Source: Candidatus Glassiibacteriota bacterium
Lineage (GTDB): Bacteria; Gemmatimonadota; Glassbacteria; GWA2-58-10
Direction of reading: 5' to 3'
DNA length: 10,733 nucleotides
Assembly: GCA_030604975.1 (NCBI GenBank)
Contig: JAUVUV010000036.1
Coordinates: 1-10,733, forward strand
Below, one piece after another: positions 1 to 6,639 of the stretch. Position 1 is the stretch's first letter. Every line of letters begins with the position of its first letter. The notes beneath the pieces are model-generated. The model did no database searches. It worked only from the letters and a program-made list of their open reading frames with translations, and had not been told where the DNA came from. Position numbers and translations under genes: made by a program.

Positions 1-90
1 CCAGGAGGCTGCCCGGCCCAAATCCGGCAAGCAGCGTCAGCCACTTTAATCCCTGATTCATCAGAAAAAATTTTAACCAAGGGGTACAAA
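1..90. other. Left edge: upstream region of the DUF4382 gene, possible gene ends undecided
   Basis: This stretch lies before the first clear gene. On the plus strand one frame stays open from the edge and stops at TAA 47-49, which could be the last 15 codons of an upstream gene. On the minus strand an ATG at 61-59 opens a frame to the edge that begins MNQGLKWLTLLAGFG, which resembles the start of a membrane or exported protein but has no Shine-Dalgarno site. Both readings are too short to decide. The AAGGGG at 79-84 is the ribosome binding site of the next gene, six bases before its ATG. Confidence 0.25.
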
Positions 91-897
91 ATGCGTTTAT
101 TTAGATTTTTCTTATTTCTGGTGCCTATCCTGCTCTACGGCACAGACTGCAGCAAAGATACTGATAGCGGTCTTTATACCCCGCCCGGGACAACAACCGG
201 TACATTAAAATTGTATTTGACCGATGCACCGGGTGAATTTAGCGAGGTCAATATCACCTTCTCAGAAATTTCCGTGAAGTTCGGTGATACCTGGATCACG
301 GTGAGCGAGACAGAACAGACGTTTAACCTGTTGTCCCTGACCGGTGGGTTGACTGCGCTGATGGGCGAGGAAGCGCTCGTGTCTGGGGAATACGGTCAAA
401 TACGGCTACTGATATCATCGGCAGAGGTGGTGATTGTCGAAGAACCAGATGAAATTACATACCCTCTGCAAATCCCCAGCGGTTCAGCCTCCGGTCTCAA
501 GATCGGCAAGGGATTTACTATCGAGGAAGAAGGGGAAGTCCTGGAACTGGTTATCGACTTTGACGCCGCGCGATCAATCAATAAGCTCGGGAGCAATGAT
601 CTATACCAGTTAAAGCCTGTTTTAAGGCTCGTAGCTGCCGAGCAGTCGGGCGCAATTACAGGGGAAGTAGTTAGCGAACCCCGGAGCGGCTTGACAGCTT
701 ATGCAATCGCTGGAATTGATACTGTTGCAAGCACTGCAGTCGACGAAACCAACGGAGAGTTTAAGCTTGCTTTTCTGCCGGCAGATACCTACACAGTGAC
801 AATAGTTGACAGTGATGACTATGAATTATACTCACAATCCGATGTAGTGGTAAATACCGGCTTTACGACGAAACTCGGAGATATTACTCTTTTTTAG
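91..897 (+). CDS. DUF4382 domain protein with C-terminal carboxypeptidase-regulatory-like domain, probably surface or periplasmic
   Basis: This 268-residue protein is exported and of unknown biochemical role. Residues 1-20 form a signal peptide with a strongly hydrophobic core (FRFFLFLVPILLYG) ending at Cys20. A lipid anchor is possible, but the residues before the cysteine (G-T-D-C) are a poor lipobox because Asp sits at position -1. Residues 36-182 match the DUF4382 pattern: LYLTDAPGEF at 41-50, the FNLLSL segment near 78-83, SGEYGQIRLLI near 98-108, and the closing DFDAARSI plus YQLKPVLRL at 157-180. Residues 187-268 look like a carboxypeptidase-regulatory-like beta sandwich (GAITGEVV, GEFKLAFLPADTYTVTI). 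The start is supported by AAGGGG six bases upstream. The gene stands alone and ends head-on against the ThuA gene, with a shared terminator between them. DUF4382 proteins are known mainly from environmental bacteria and lack an assigned function. The family call is firm; the location is inferred. Confidence 0.9.
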   Translation: MRLFRFFLFLVPILLYGTDCSKDTDSGLYTPPGTTTGTLKLYLTDAPGEFSEVNITFSEISVKFGDTWITVSETEQTFNLLSLTGGLTALMGEEALVSGEYGQIRLLISSAEVVIVEEPDEITYPLQIPSGSASGLKIGKGFTIEEEGEVLELVIDFDAARSINKLGSNDLYQLKPVLRLVAAEQSGAITGEVVSEPRSGLTAYAIAGIDTVASTAVDETNGEFKLAFLPADTYTVTIVDSDDYELYSQSDVVVNTGFTTKLGDITLF

Positions 898-948
898 GGA
901 AGCTGGTAATATATTACACGCCCCCCTCTGCTCCCGACCCAAGAGGCT

Positions 949-983
949 ATCAGGGCTAAACCCCACGGAACGCAGGCCCTGAT
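949..983. repeat. Inverted repeat (8-bp arms) beside the terminator
   Basis: ATCAGGGC at 949-956 is matched perfectly by GCCCTGAT at 976-983, leaving a 19-base loop. It lies directly downstream of the DUF4382 gene and just before the stronger 986-1024 hairpin. It could be a secondary stem of the same termination region, but it has no T-run of its own. Confidence 0.45.
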
Positions 984-985
984 CC

Positions 986-1024
986 AAAAAAAGACCCTGC
1001 CGAACCTCGGCAGGGTCTTTTTTT
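986..1024. terminator. Bidirectional rho-independent terminator
   Basis: Two perfectly complementary 17-base arms (986-1002 and 1008-1024) enclose the five-base loop AACCT. Each arm has a GC-rich core (GACCCTGCCG) and a run of seven A on the left or seven T on the right, so the RNA from either strand ends in a stem followed by U residues. It sits between two convergent genes, 88 bases after the DUF4382 stop and 17 bases past the ThuA stop, and probably ends both transcripts. Confidence 0.93.
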
Positions 1025-1041
1025 CCCCCATGATCAAAGCG

Positions 1042-2547
1042 CTATTCCAGCCTCCCTGCAGACCATAGAATAGCCTGCCTGACCAGCTCTCGATAGGCCG
1101 GGTGAAGGTGGGCGTAGCGGTCGTGGCCGAGCTGGATATAGACCACCCGCGATTTTTCGTACGGGCTGACCCAGGCCAGCTGGCTGTCGCTTGTTTGTTC
1201 ATCTGTCTGGAGGATCACTCTCACCTCGGGCGAAATCCACATTCCCTTGTAAGTTTCATCCCGGATATGCATCGAGCCGATACCGGCAGTGATCGGGTGA
1301 TTCCCCTTCGGACGGACAAACAGCTCCACGTCATGCTTGTATGTGGAGGCCGGTGTATCGCCCTCCTGCTCCAGGATATACCTTCCTCCGACCACTTCGC
1401 GCCACCACCACGGCCAGGAACTGTAGTTGGCGATTGCGTGGTGAAGGACCACTACTCCCTTACCATTTTCCACAAATGAGCGCAAATTTCTCCTGCCAGC
1501 TTCACCGATTTCCTCTGACATATCGTACAGCACCAGCACGTCGTACTTTTCCCGGATATCCGAATCGAACGCCTCGGTGTTAGATACGGCGTGGTCCCAG
1601 ATCATCTCATCGCTTCCGAAAAGGGTGTAGAACTCGGTTTCGTAGTCGTGGCCCCCGGTGACCACCAGAAGCTTTAGAGCGTCAGGCTTTCTCGCGTGAA
1701 GGTTCACCTCCGGCGGCAGGGTGACTTTGCCGGTCGCTGCCCATTCGCAGTCCCGAAGAAAAGAGGCGATAAACCCCGGCTCGCTCATCGCGGCCGGATC
1801 ATGGCCCAGAGCCGTGTAGAAAGTCCTGCCTTTGCCGTAATTGACTGTCCAGAGAATCGGTTCGTCCTTGCCCGTGCCCCTGGTGGCAGGATCACTGTAA
1901 GCGGTGGCCAGGATACGGGTTTCCGGCTCCATCCGGGGGTTGTGATAGAGTTCGTCCGTGGCGATAAAGCTCTCCGGCATCCCGGCAGCGATCGGGTGAT
2001 TGCGTTCGATAAATTTCACCTGGAAAGAGTGCCTGTCCCCGTGGGCTGTTGTCGGTGGCCCCTCGACCCACACCCCGCCGACCATTTTCGCGTATTCCGG
2101 CCAGGGCGGCTCGAAAATCCCGGTGCGCACATGGCGGTCGCCCAGAACCTGCATCTCGCCGAAAGCATAGTTCGCCCCGTGCACGGCTACCAGCCCCTTG
2201 CCGCCTCTGACAAACTCCTCGACTGCCTGTTCGACTGCCTCGCCCCAGCGCGGGCCGCAGTAATCCAGCACCAGAAGGTCGTAGGGTGCGAGTGCACCGG
2301 CTGTAAGCCCTGCAGGCTCCTCGGTCACGCGCACATCGAAACGGCCGGTTTCAACAAGCCGGCCTTTCAAAAACGGCGTGGTCTGGCGCCAGTCGTGGTT
2401 GTTGCGGCCGGTGAGGATCAGCACCCTGATCGCTCCTTCAGCAAAAAACGGATCCATGTTTGTCGCCGCCGGCGCAAACCGGGCGAGAAACAGGAGGGTA
2501 AGCAAACATGGCAACAACAGCCCGGTCAGTTGATGTTTTCTCCTCAT
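1042..2547 (-). CDS. Exported protein with two tandem ThuA domains
   Basis: ThuA proteins have a class I glutamine-amidotransferase-like fold and are tied to sugar catabolism; ThuA works with the dehydrogenase ThuB on trehalose in rhizobia. This 501-residue protein is about twice the usual ThuA size. Residues 1-29 form a Sec signal (MRRKHQ, then a leucine-rich core, then an APAAT cleavage region). Domain 1 spans about 40-270 and domain 2 about 291-499. Matching landmarks occur in both: LILTGRNNHDW (43-53) against LLVVTGGHDYE (293-303), GLVAVHGA (118-125) against GVVVLHHA (364-371), HPIAAG (184-189) against HPITAG (417-422), TDELY (197-201) against RDETY (429-433), and LGHD at 247-250 and 473-476. 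The start ATG overlaps the stop of the isomerase gene as ATGA, with GGGGGTG five bases upstream, so translation is likely coupled. It is the last gene before the terminator. Catalysis by ThuA domains is poorly defined, so the substrate is unknown; a keto-glycoside or its hydrolysis product is a reasonable guess from the neighbours. Confidence 0.94.
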   Translation of the reverse strand: MRRKHQLTGLLLPCLLTLLFLARFAPAATNMDPFFAEGAIRVLILTGRNNHDWRQTTPFLKGRLVETGRFDVRVTEEPAGLTAGALAPYDLLVLDYCGPRWGEAVEQAVEEFVRGGKGLVAVHGANYAFGEMQVLGDRHVRTGIFEPPWPEYAKMVGGVWVEGPPTTAHGDRHSFQVKFIERNHPIAAGMPESFIATDELYHNPRMEPETRILATAYSDPATRGTGKDEPILWTVNYGKGRTFYTALGHDPAAMSEPGFIASFLRDCEWAATGKVTLPPEVNLHARKPDALKLLVVTGGHDYETEFYTLFGSDEMIWDHAVSNTEAFDSDIREKYDVLVLYDMSEEIGEAGRRNLRSFVENGKGVVVLHHAIANYSSWPWWWREVVGGRYILEQEGDTPASTYKHDVELFVRPKGNHPITAGIGSMHIRDETYKGMWISPEVRVILQTDEQTSDSQLAWVSPYEKSRVVYIQLGHDRYAHLHPAYRELVRQAILWSAGRLE

Positions 2548-3386
2548 TGGTTCACCCCCGCTTTATCAATCACGGCTTGAAGGTGGCTCAGGCTCCGCTG
2601 GGCTTGCTCCGGTGTCCCGCACTCGACCGAAAGGACTCCGGAGAATCCCCCATCTGCCAGGATATCCACCACTTTCGCCCAGTCGATTACGCCGTCCCCG
2701 CAGGCGCAGCCAACAGGTGTGCCGGTCACCCTGCCCTTTTCTTCTTCTGACTGCTCCAGGGCGATATCCTTGGCGTGTACATGCACAAGCAGGTGCAGGG
2801 CGGCTTTCAAACCTTGGTAGGGATCTTCACCGCCCAGGTAAGCATTGCCCAGGTCGTAATTCACTTTCAGCATTGGTGAATCAACCAGGGCGGCGATGCG
2901 CAGCAGCCCCTCGGTTCTGCACGAGATACTCTGATGGGGCTCGATGCCGATATATATCCCATAGCGTTCGGCAGTGCGCAGGGCCATGGTCAGGGTGTAT
3001 TTCATCACCTCGAAACACTGGCCGTCACTCATCCAGGAGGGTCTGATCCCCTCGTCAGTGTTGACTACCGGCGCACCCACCGCCGCAGCGAAACGGATCG
3101 CTCTGGTGAGATATGGCACGCTGATTTCCGGCCTCATCAGCGGACAGTGCGAACTGAGCCCGGAGGTTTTTACCCCGTTGCGGTCCAGGATTTCTTTCAT
3201 CTCCAGCGGGTCTTCCTCCATGGAGAATGAATGGAAATAGCCTGCCTCGCTCAGCAGCTCGCGCCCGGTGTGAACCATCGGTTCGACATACTTGTAGCCG
3301 ATCCGGGCCGCGCGCTCCACTCCGGCTGCGAAAGGTTTGTCCTCGCAGCGGATAAACTCCATGTTCACTCCGACTTCGATACTCAT
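2544..3386 (-). CDS. Sugar phosphate isomerase/epimerase-like TIM-barrel protein (AP_endonuc_2 family)
   Basis: This 280-residue protein belongs to the xylose-isomerase-like TIM-barrel superfamily, whose members isomerise, epimerise or eliminate from sugars using a divalent metal. The usual metal quartet is visible: Glu149 in GIEPH, Asp178 in NYDLGN, His204 in HVHAKD and Glu255 in SVECG. The GDGVIDW segment (230-236) is also typical. No signal peptide is present, so it should act in the cytoplasm. A longer reading from 3407 is possible, but the ATG at 3386 is preferred. It has AAAGGAG eight bases upstream and overlaps the Gfo/Idh stop codon as ATGA, the same arrangement as at this gene's own 3' end with ThuA. 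Sandwiched between a Gfo/Idh oxidoreductase and ThuA, it most likely processes a keto-sugar or keto-glycoside made by the oxidoreductase. The different predicted compartments of the neighbours complicate that model. The substrate cannot be named from the sequence. Confidence 0.92.
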   Translation of the reverse strand: MSIEVGVNMEFIRCEDKPFAAGVERAARIGYKYVEPMVHTGRELLSEAGYFHSFSMEEDPLEMKEILDRNGVKTSGLSSHCPLMRPEISVPYLTRAIRFAAAVGAPVVNTDEGIRPSWMSDGQCFEVMKYTLTMALRTAERYGIYIGIEPHQSISCRTEGLLRIAALVDSPMLKVNYDLGNAYLGGEDPYQGLKAALHLLVHVHAKDIALEQSEEEKGRVTGTPVGCACGDGVIDWAKVVDILADGGFSGVLSVECGTPEQAQRSLSHLQAVIDKAGVNQ

Positions 3387-4603
3387 ACGTCCCACTCCTT
3401 TCGCCATTCAACCCGGCTTTTTTCCTTGTAGGCGATATTGCCGATATGGCAGGCCATCGAGGAATAGTGGCCGTCGGTTGCATCCGCATTCGGTTTCTTT
3501 CGCGAACGCATGCATTCGAGCCAGTTGGCCAGGTGCGGTGTGGTGGAGCCGTAGGGGACTTTCAGCGTGATCTCCCGGGCCGGCTTGTCCTCACCCGAGG
3601 TGAGAAACGTGTAGCCCGAGCGGAAAATCGAAAGCCTCCCGCCTGTGCCCATGAATACTATATCGGCAACTTCCGGGCTTGCCATGTCGGTGATATTAGC
3701 CTCGAAAGTTACGTTGACATTTTTCGGGTAATCGAGGATCAGATTGATATTGTCCGGTGTATCACGGCCGTCATTATACTGGTAAATCCCGCCCAGGGCC
3801 ACGGCAGAAACGGGTTTCTCGATCCCGAGGAACCAGTGAACCACGTCCACCATGTGCACGAAAAGGCCGCCGGTCATGCCACCGGTGGAAAAGTCCCAGT
3901 AGGCGAAGCGGTTGAAATAGCGCTTGGGGTCCCAGGGGATTTTGGGCAGCCAGGCCAGGCAGGCCTCCCAGTCCAGCCCCGCGGGCTTGTGCTCCATACC
4001 CGGCGGCACAGGAAAAAGGTAGCCGCCGTTGCCGTTCCAGATTGTGCGCACCATGTTCACCTCGCCGATCAGCCCGGCCTCGAAAAAGCGCTCCCTGGCC
4101 TCGATGAAATGGGGGATGCTCCTCTGCTGCATGCCCACCGCCACGATCCTTCCGGTTTCTTTCGCCACGCGGACTAGTTCGAGTCCCTGTTCAGGCAGGG
4201 AGGTCACCGGCTTTTCCACGTAAACATCCTTGCCGGCCCGGCAGGCGTCAACCGTGATCCGGGCGTGCACATGGTCGAAAGTGCCCACTATCACTCCGTC
4301 GATATCCTGGCGCTCCAGCAGCTTACGGTAGTCTGCGTACTTGTCCACCGTCCCGGTGATCGCGGCTGCCTCGTCCATCCGTCTGTCCCAGATATCGCTC
4401 AGGGCGACCCACTCGATTTGTCCGATCTTGTTTACGCTTTTCATCAGGCTTTGCGCCCGGTTGCCTGTGCCGATCACTCCCAGCCTGATCCGCTCATTGG
4501 CCCCGAGTATTTTTCCCGTTGAGGCGGCGGTGGCCACAGTGGCCGCTGCCAGCGATCCTGCCAGAAAGGAGCGGCGCGAGATTTTGACTTTTTCCTTTTG
4601 CAT
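3383..4603 (-). CDS. Tat-exported Gfo/Idh/MocA family NAD(P)-dependent oxidoreductase
   Basis: This 406-residue protein is a Gfo/Idh/MocA oxidoreductase, a family that oxidises or reduces sugars, inositols and glycosides with NAD(P). Residues 1-35 hold a Tat signal: SRRSFL at 9-14, then an Ala-rich hydrophobic stretch. The Rossmann fold begins at 40-50 with the dinucleotide motif GVIGTGNRA. The family's EKP motif is present as E130-K131-P132 (DVYVEKPV), whose lysine is normally catalytic. The C-terminal half has the GGMTGGLFVHMVDVVHWFLG segment typical of the substrate domain. Tat export would let the enzyme leave the cell folded with its nucleotide bound, as known for glucose-fructose oxidoreductase. 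The start has an excellent site, AAAAGGAGG, seven bases upstream. Its stop overlaps the isomerase start, and the DUF3604 gene lies 70 bases upstream with no visible terminator between. The substrate is unknown. Confidence 0.94.
   Translation of the reverse strand: MQKEKVKISRRSFLAGSLAAATVATAASTGKILGANERIRLGVIGTGNRAQSLMKSVNKIGQIEWVALSDIWDRRMDEAAAITGTVDKYADYRKLLERQDIDGVIVGTFDHVHARITVDACRAGKDVYVEKPVTSLPEQGLELVRVAKETGRIVAVGMQQRSIPHFIEARERFFEAGLIGEVNMVRTIWNGNGGYLFPVPPGMEHKPAGLDWEACLAWLPKIPWDPKRYFNRFAYWDFSTGGMTGGLFVHMVDVVHWFLGIEKPVSAVALGGIYQYNDGRDTPDNINLILDYPKNVNVTFEANITDMASPEVADIVFMGTGGRLSIFRSGYTFLTSGEDKPAREITLKVPYGSTTPHLANWLECMRSRKKPNADATDGHYSSMACHIGNIAYKEKSRVEWRKEWDV
3395..3401 (-). promoter_or_regulatory. 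Ribosome binding site deciding the isomerase start
   Basis: On the minus strand this reads AAAGGAG and stands eight bases before the ATG at 3386. It lies inside the last codons of the Gfo/Idh gene. The alternative upstream ATG at 3407 has no comparable site, so the shorter 280-residue product is preferred. Confidence 0.75.
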
Positions 4604-4673
4604 TCTTGATCCTCCTTTTATAGGTAATTCTTTCGGATACGGGAAGTAATTTGAAAATTATTTTAATTTCATT

Positions 4674-6281
4674 TCACCCCCTCACCCAGACGGGTGAGCT
4701 CCAGGCCCACTGGTTGTTGTGCTCCCTCACCCGGAGATAGTAATAATCCGTCTCGCTCTCCGGCTCGCTGTCAACCAGGGATTCCTCTAAAATAAAACCC
4801 GCCTCCGGCACGGCGCGATGGAAAGAGATCGCCTCGCTGAGCCAGCCGATCAGGAAATGCGACCTTGCGCCCTCCAGAAGCTCAGCCAGGCTGTGCTCGA
4901 ATTTTTTACCGTTCACCCTGGCGCGTATTGCTGCCGTTTTGGGCATCTCCACCTCCAGCACAACCGAGTCGGTGGTGGGGGTGAGGGTGTTGGGATTTTT
5001 CGAGGTATACGAGTGAAATGCGCAGGAAGTCTCATCCTTTTCCAGCAGGCGGCTGACCATGGTTTTGTGCTCCAGGCCCTTCTGCGGGCTGGTCACCGGC
5101 AGGCCGCGAAAACACGGGGTAACCGAAATAAGGCGTCCCTCTGTCAGCTCGAGCACCCCGTCCCACTCGGTGTAGCCCTCCTCCTTGTTCCAGCCCCACT
5201 CGATCCGGACCTTGGCGCGAATGGTGTCCGCACCAGGAGCCAGGGGCAGGAACGGGGCGTTGATCCGGGCGAGAACTCGGCCGTTCTTGACCACGTCCGC
5301 ATAGTCCAGGAAATCGTTGCCCTCCACTCTCAGGTAGATGTTTCTTCTGCCGCTACCTCCGATTTCCCGGCCCATCATGGCGTCATTCACCCTGAAATCC
5401 AGCACGATCTTTTCTCCGGTGGTTCCGTAAAGCCGCCGGGTGAGAAAAGCCTCCCACAGGCTCTCAGGAGTAAGCTCTTTCGCAAACACCGCAACCCTCC
5501 CGTCCCCGTAGCTGCCCGGATAGCCGGCGTGCTGGTCGGTGGAGGCGATCATCCCGAATTTTTTACCTCGCTTGAGACCTACCTCTGCAGTTCCCTCGTG
5601 GGAGCGCGGCCCCATGTCGTGAAGGTTGGGATACGGGCCGATATCGGTCTCCGAGCAGCCGTGCCTGGAAAAAATCTCCACAAACGGTGTCTGGTCGCCC
5701 CCGGTAAAGGAATCCCAGTTGAAGCCCCGGTAACCGTTGATATAACCCATGTGATGCGGGATTACCAGGGTTTTTCTGTTACGGAGTCTGTCTTTCAGGT
5801 CCGGGATCGAGGTCGCCTCGACTATCGGGGCGCGGGGGTCGAGGTTATAGACATTGTGGTCGCCGTGTTTCATGTTGTGGCACTCATAGCCCAGGAAAGT
5901 GACAAACTCGCCCGGCTTGAGGTACCTGAGGTTCAGATCCTGAACATTCTTCCAGTTTTTCCGCAGGCGTTCGAATGCCGCCAGGTGGTAATCGATCACC
6001 CAGGCCAGGCGTTTGTCATCATGGCCTGGAATGTCGGGCCAGAGCGCGTGGGCCACAATGGAGCAGAAATCAAGCTGCCCGGTTGCCGCCTCGAGAGCAT
6101 CTTCCATGGACCCGTGGCCATAGGTGATATTGCAGTGCGTGTGAAGGTCTCCCCAGTAGAGGTTGAATTCGTTGATCTGGGAAGCTGAAGGCGTTGCCGG
6201 GGATTCCTTCATTGGCTTACCGCATGCTGAAAGAAGTGATATGCCCCCGGCGGCACTTTGAATAAACTTCCGCCTTTTCAC
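4674..6281 (-). CDS. DUF3604 (PHP-like) Tat lipoprotein
   Basis: This 535-residue protein resembles the DUF3604 family, which is related to PHP metal-dependent phosphoesterases; its true substrates are mostly unknown. The N-terminus has a twin-arginine motif (KRRKFIQ, residues 2-8) and a good lipobox, L17-S-A-C20, so it is probably exported folded and then lipid anchored. Likely metal ligands follow the PHP order: YWGDLHTH (42-49, with Asp45, His47, His49), GYE ending at Glu133, HGDHN (139-143), IPHH (174-177, with His176 and His177), EIFSRHG (202-208) and STDQH (247-251). The remaining C-terminal half (about 285-535) looks beta-rich. The start codon is GTG, supported by AGGAGG seven bases upstream (6289-6294). 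It is the first gene of the minus-strand block, 70 bases ahead of the Gfo/Idh gene. Family assignment is firm; ligand assignment is by motif order only, and a role in glycan or phosphoester breakdown is a guess. Confidence 0.92.
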   Translation of the reverse strand: MKRRKFIQSAAGGISLLSACGKPMKESPATPSASQINEFNLYWGDLHTHCNITYGHGSMEDALEAATGQLDFCSIVAHALWPDIPGHDDKRLAWVIDYHLAAFERLRKNWKNVQDLNLRYLKPGEFVTFLGYECHNMKHGDHNVYNLDPRAPIVEATSIPDLKDRLRNRKTLVIPHHMGYINGYRGFNWDSFTGGDQTPFVEIFSRHGCSETDIGPYPNLHDMGPRSHEGTAEVGLKRGKKFGMIASTDQHAGYPGSYGDGRVAVFAKELTPESLWEAFLTRRLYGTTGEKIVLDFRVNDAMMGREIGGSGRRNIYLRVEGNDFLDYADVVKNGRVLARINAPFLPLAPGADTIRAKVRIEWGWNKEEGYTEWDGVLELTEGRLISVTPCFRGLPVTSPQKGLEHKTMVSRLLEKDETSCAFHSYTSKNPNTLTPTTDSVVLEVEMPKTAAIRARVNGKKFEHSLAELLEGARSHFLIGWLSEAISFHRAVPEAGFILEESLVDSEPESETDYYYLRVREHNNQWAWSSPVWVRG

Positions 6282-6358
6282 AACAGTTCCTCCTGGCTAA
6301 TATGACGAAAGGGTATTTCTATGATATAAGAAGCGCTCTAAAATTGATCCGAAATGAT

Positions 6359-6371
6359 GGATAAATTATCC
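6359..6371. promoter_or_regulatory. Palindrome GGATAA-A-TTATCC, possible operator
   Basis: The arms GGATAA (6359-6364) and TTATCC (6366-6371) are perfect reverse complements around one central A. It sits 78 bases before the GTG start of the DUF3604 gene, a sensible place for a repressor or activator site. No second copy was seen in the window, so the regulatory role is only a suggestion. Confidence 0.3.
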
Positions 6372-6393
6372 GTTAATCAGGCTTAACTCAAAA

Positions 6394-6513
6394 CTAATTC
6401 ACCATGTCCCGTAAATCAAACACTCCTGCTTTAAGCATCGCAATATTTTCCTTGGCAAGATAATAAATCTGTACCGCATCAAGATGTCTATTGACCTGTG
6501 ACCGATTTCCAGA
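6394..6513 (-). pseudogene. Possible 39-codon gene remnant
   Basis: The minus strand is open for 39 codons ending in TAG at 6396-6394 and closed upstream by in-frame TAA codons. The translation includes RHLDAVQIYYLAKENIA and ends VFDLRDMVN, which reads like an amphipathic helical protein end rather than random sequence. There is no suitable start codon at its beginning; the first internal ATG would give only 14 residues. It could be the decayed C-terminus of a lost gene or chance. No family was recognised. Confidence 0.25.
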
Positions 6514-6520
6514 TTAAGAT
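6491..6520 (+). promoter_or_regulatory. Candidate sigma-70-type promoter for the TusA-like gene
   Basis: TTGACC (6491-6496) matches five of six positions of the -35 consensus. After an 18-base spacer, TAAGAT (6515-6520) matches four of six of the -10 consensus. Transcription would begin about 110 bases before the ATG at 6640. The match is moderate and the long leader shows no clear structure. Confidence 0.3.
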
Positions 6521-6639
6521 TAATAGTAACTGCTCGAGTGCATCCGAACTAGAGCAGAAGCGAATTACTCATTAACGTCCTCGAAGCCCTGCCTGAGAGT
6601 GGGCCAGAGCAGTGTTCTGAAACAACTCCTGGAACGCGG

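Larger units (their letters stand above)
6282..6639. other. Gene-poor divergent intergenic region (358 bp)
   Basis: This AT-richer stretch separates the divergent DUF3604 and TusA-like genes and should hold both promoters. It contains the DUF3604 ribosome binding site (6289-6294), an odd-centred palindrome at 6359-6371, a candidate plus-strand promoter at 6491-6520 and an open minus-strand stretch at 6394-6513 that looks like a gene remnant. No convincing -35/-10 pair was found for the DUF3604 block, though TATATC-like sequence lies between the palindrome and the start codon. No tRNA or riboswitch-like fold was recognised. Confidence 0.7.

Noticed and set aside
894..1202. A 102-codon minus-strand frame running across the terminator
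   Set aside because: It reads through the perfect terminator hairpin and overlaps the real C-terminus of ThuA in another frame.
1696..2580. A 294-codon plus-strand open frame opposite the ThuA gene
   Set aside because: It is the antisense shadow of a well-supported protein, rich in Arg, Pro and His as is typical of such shadows, with no family match by eye.
3446..4177. A 243-codon plus-strand open frame opposite the Gfo/Idh gene
   Set aside because: It is antisense to a gene with intact nucleotide-binding and EKP motifs and shows no motif of its own.
4818..6188. A 456-codon plus-strand open frame opposite the DUF3604 gene
   Set aside because: It lies wholly antisense to a gene with clear family motifs. 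Its translation has no recognisable domain and the codon composition reflects the complementary gene.
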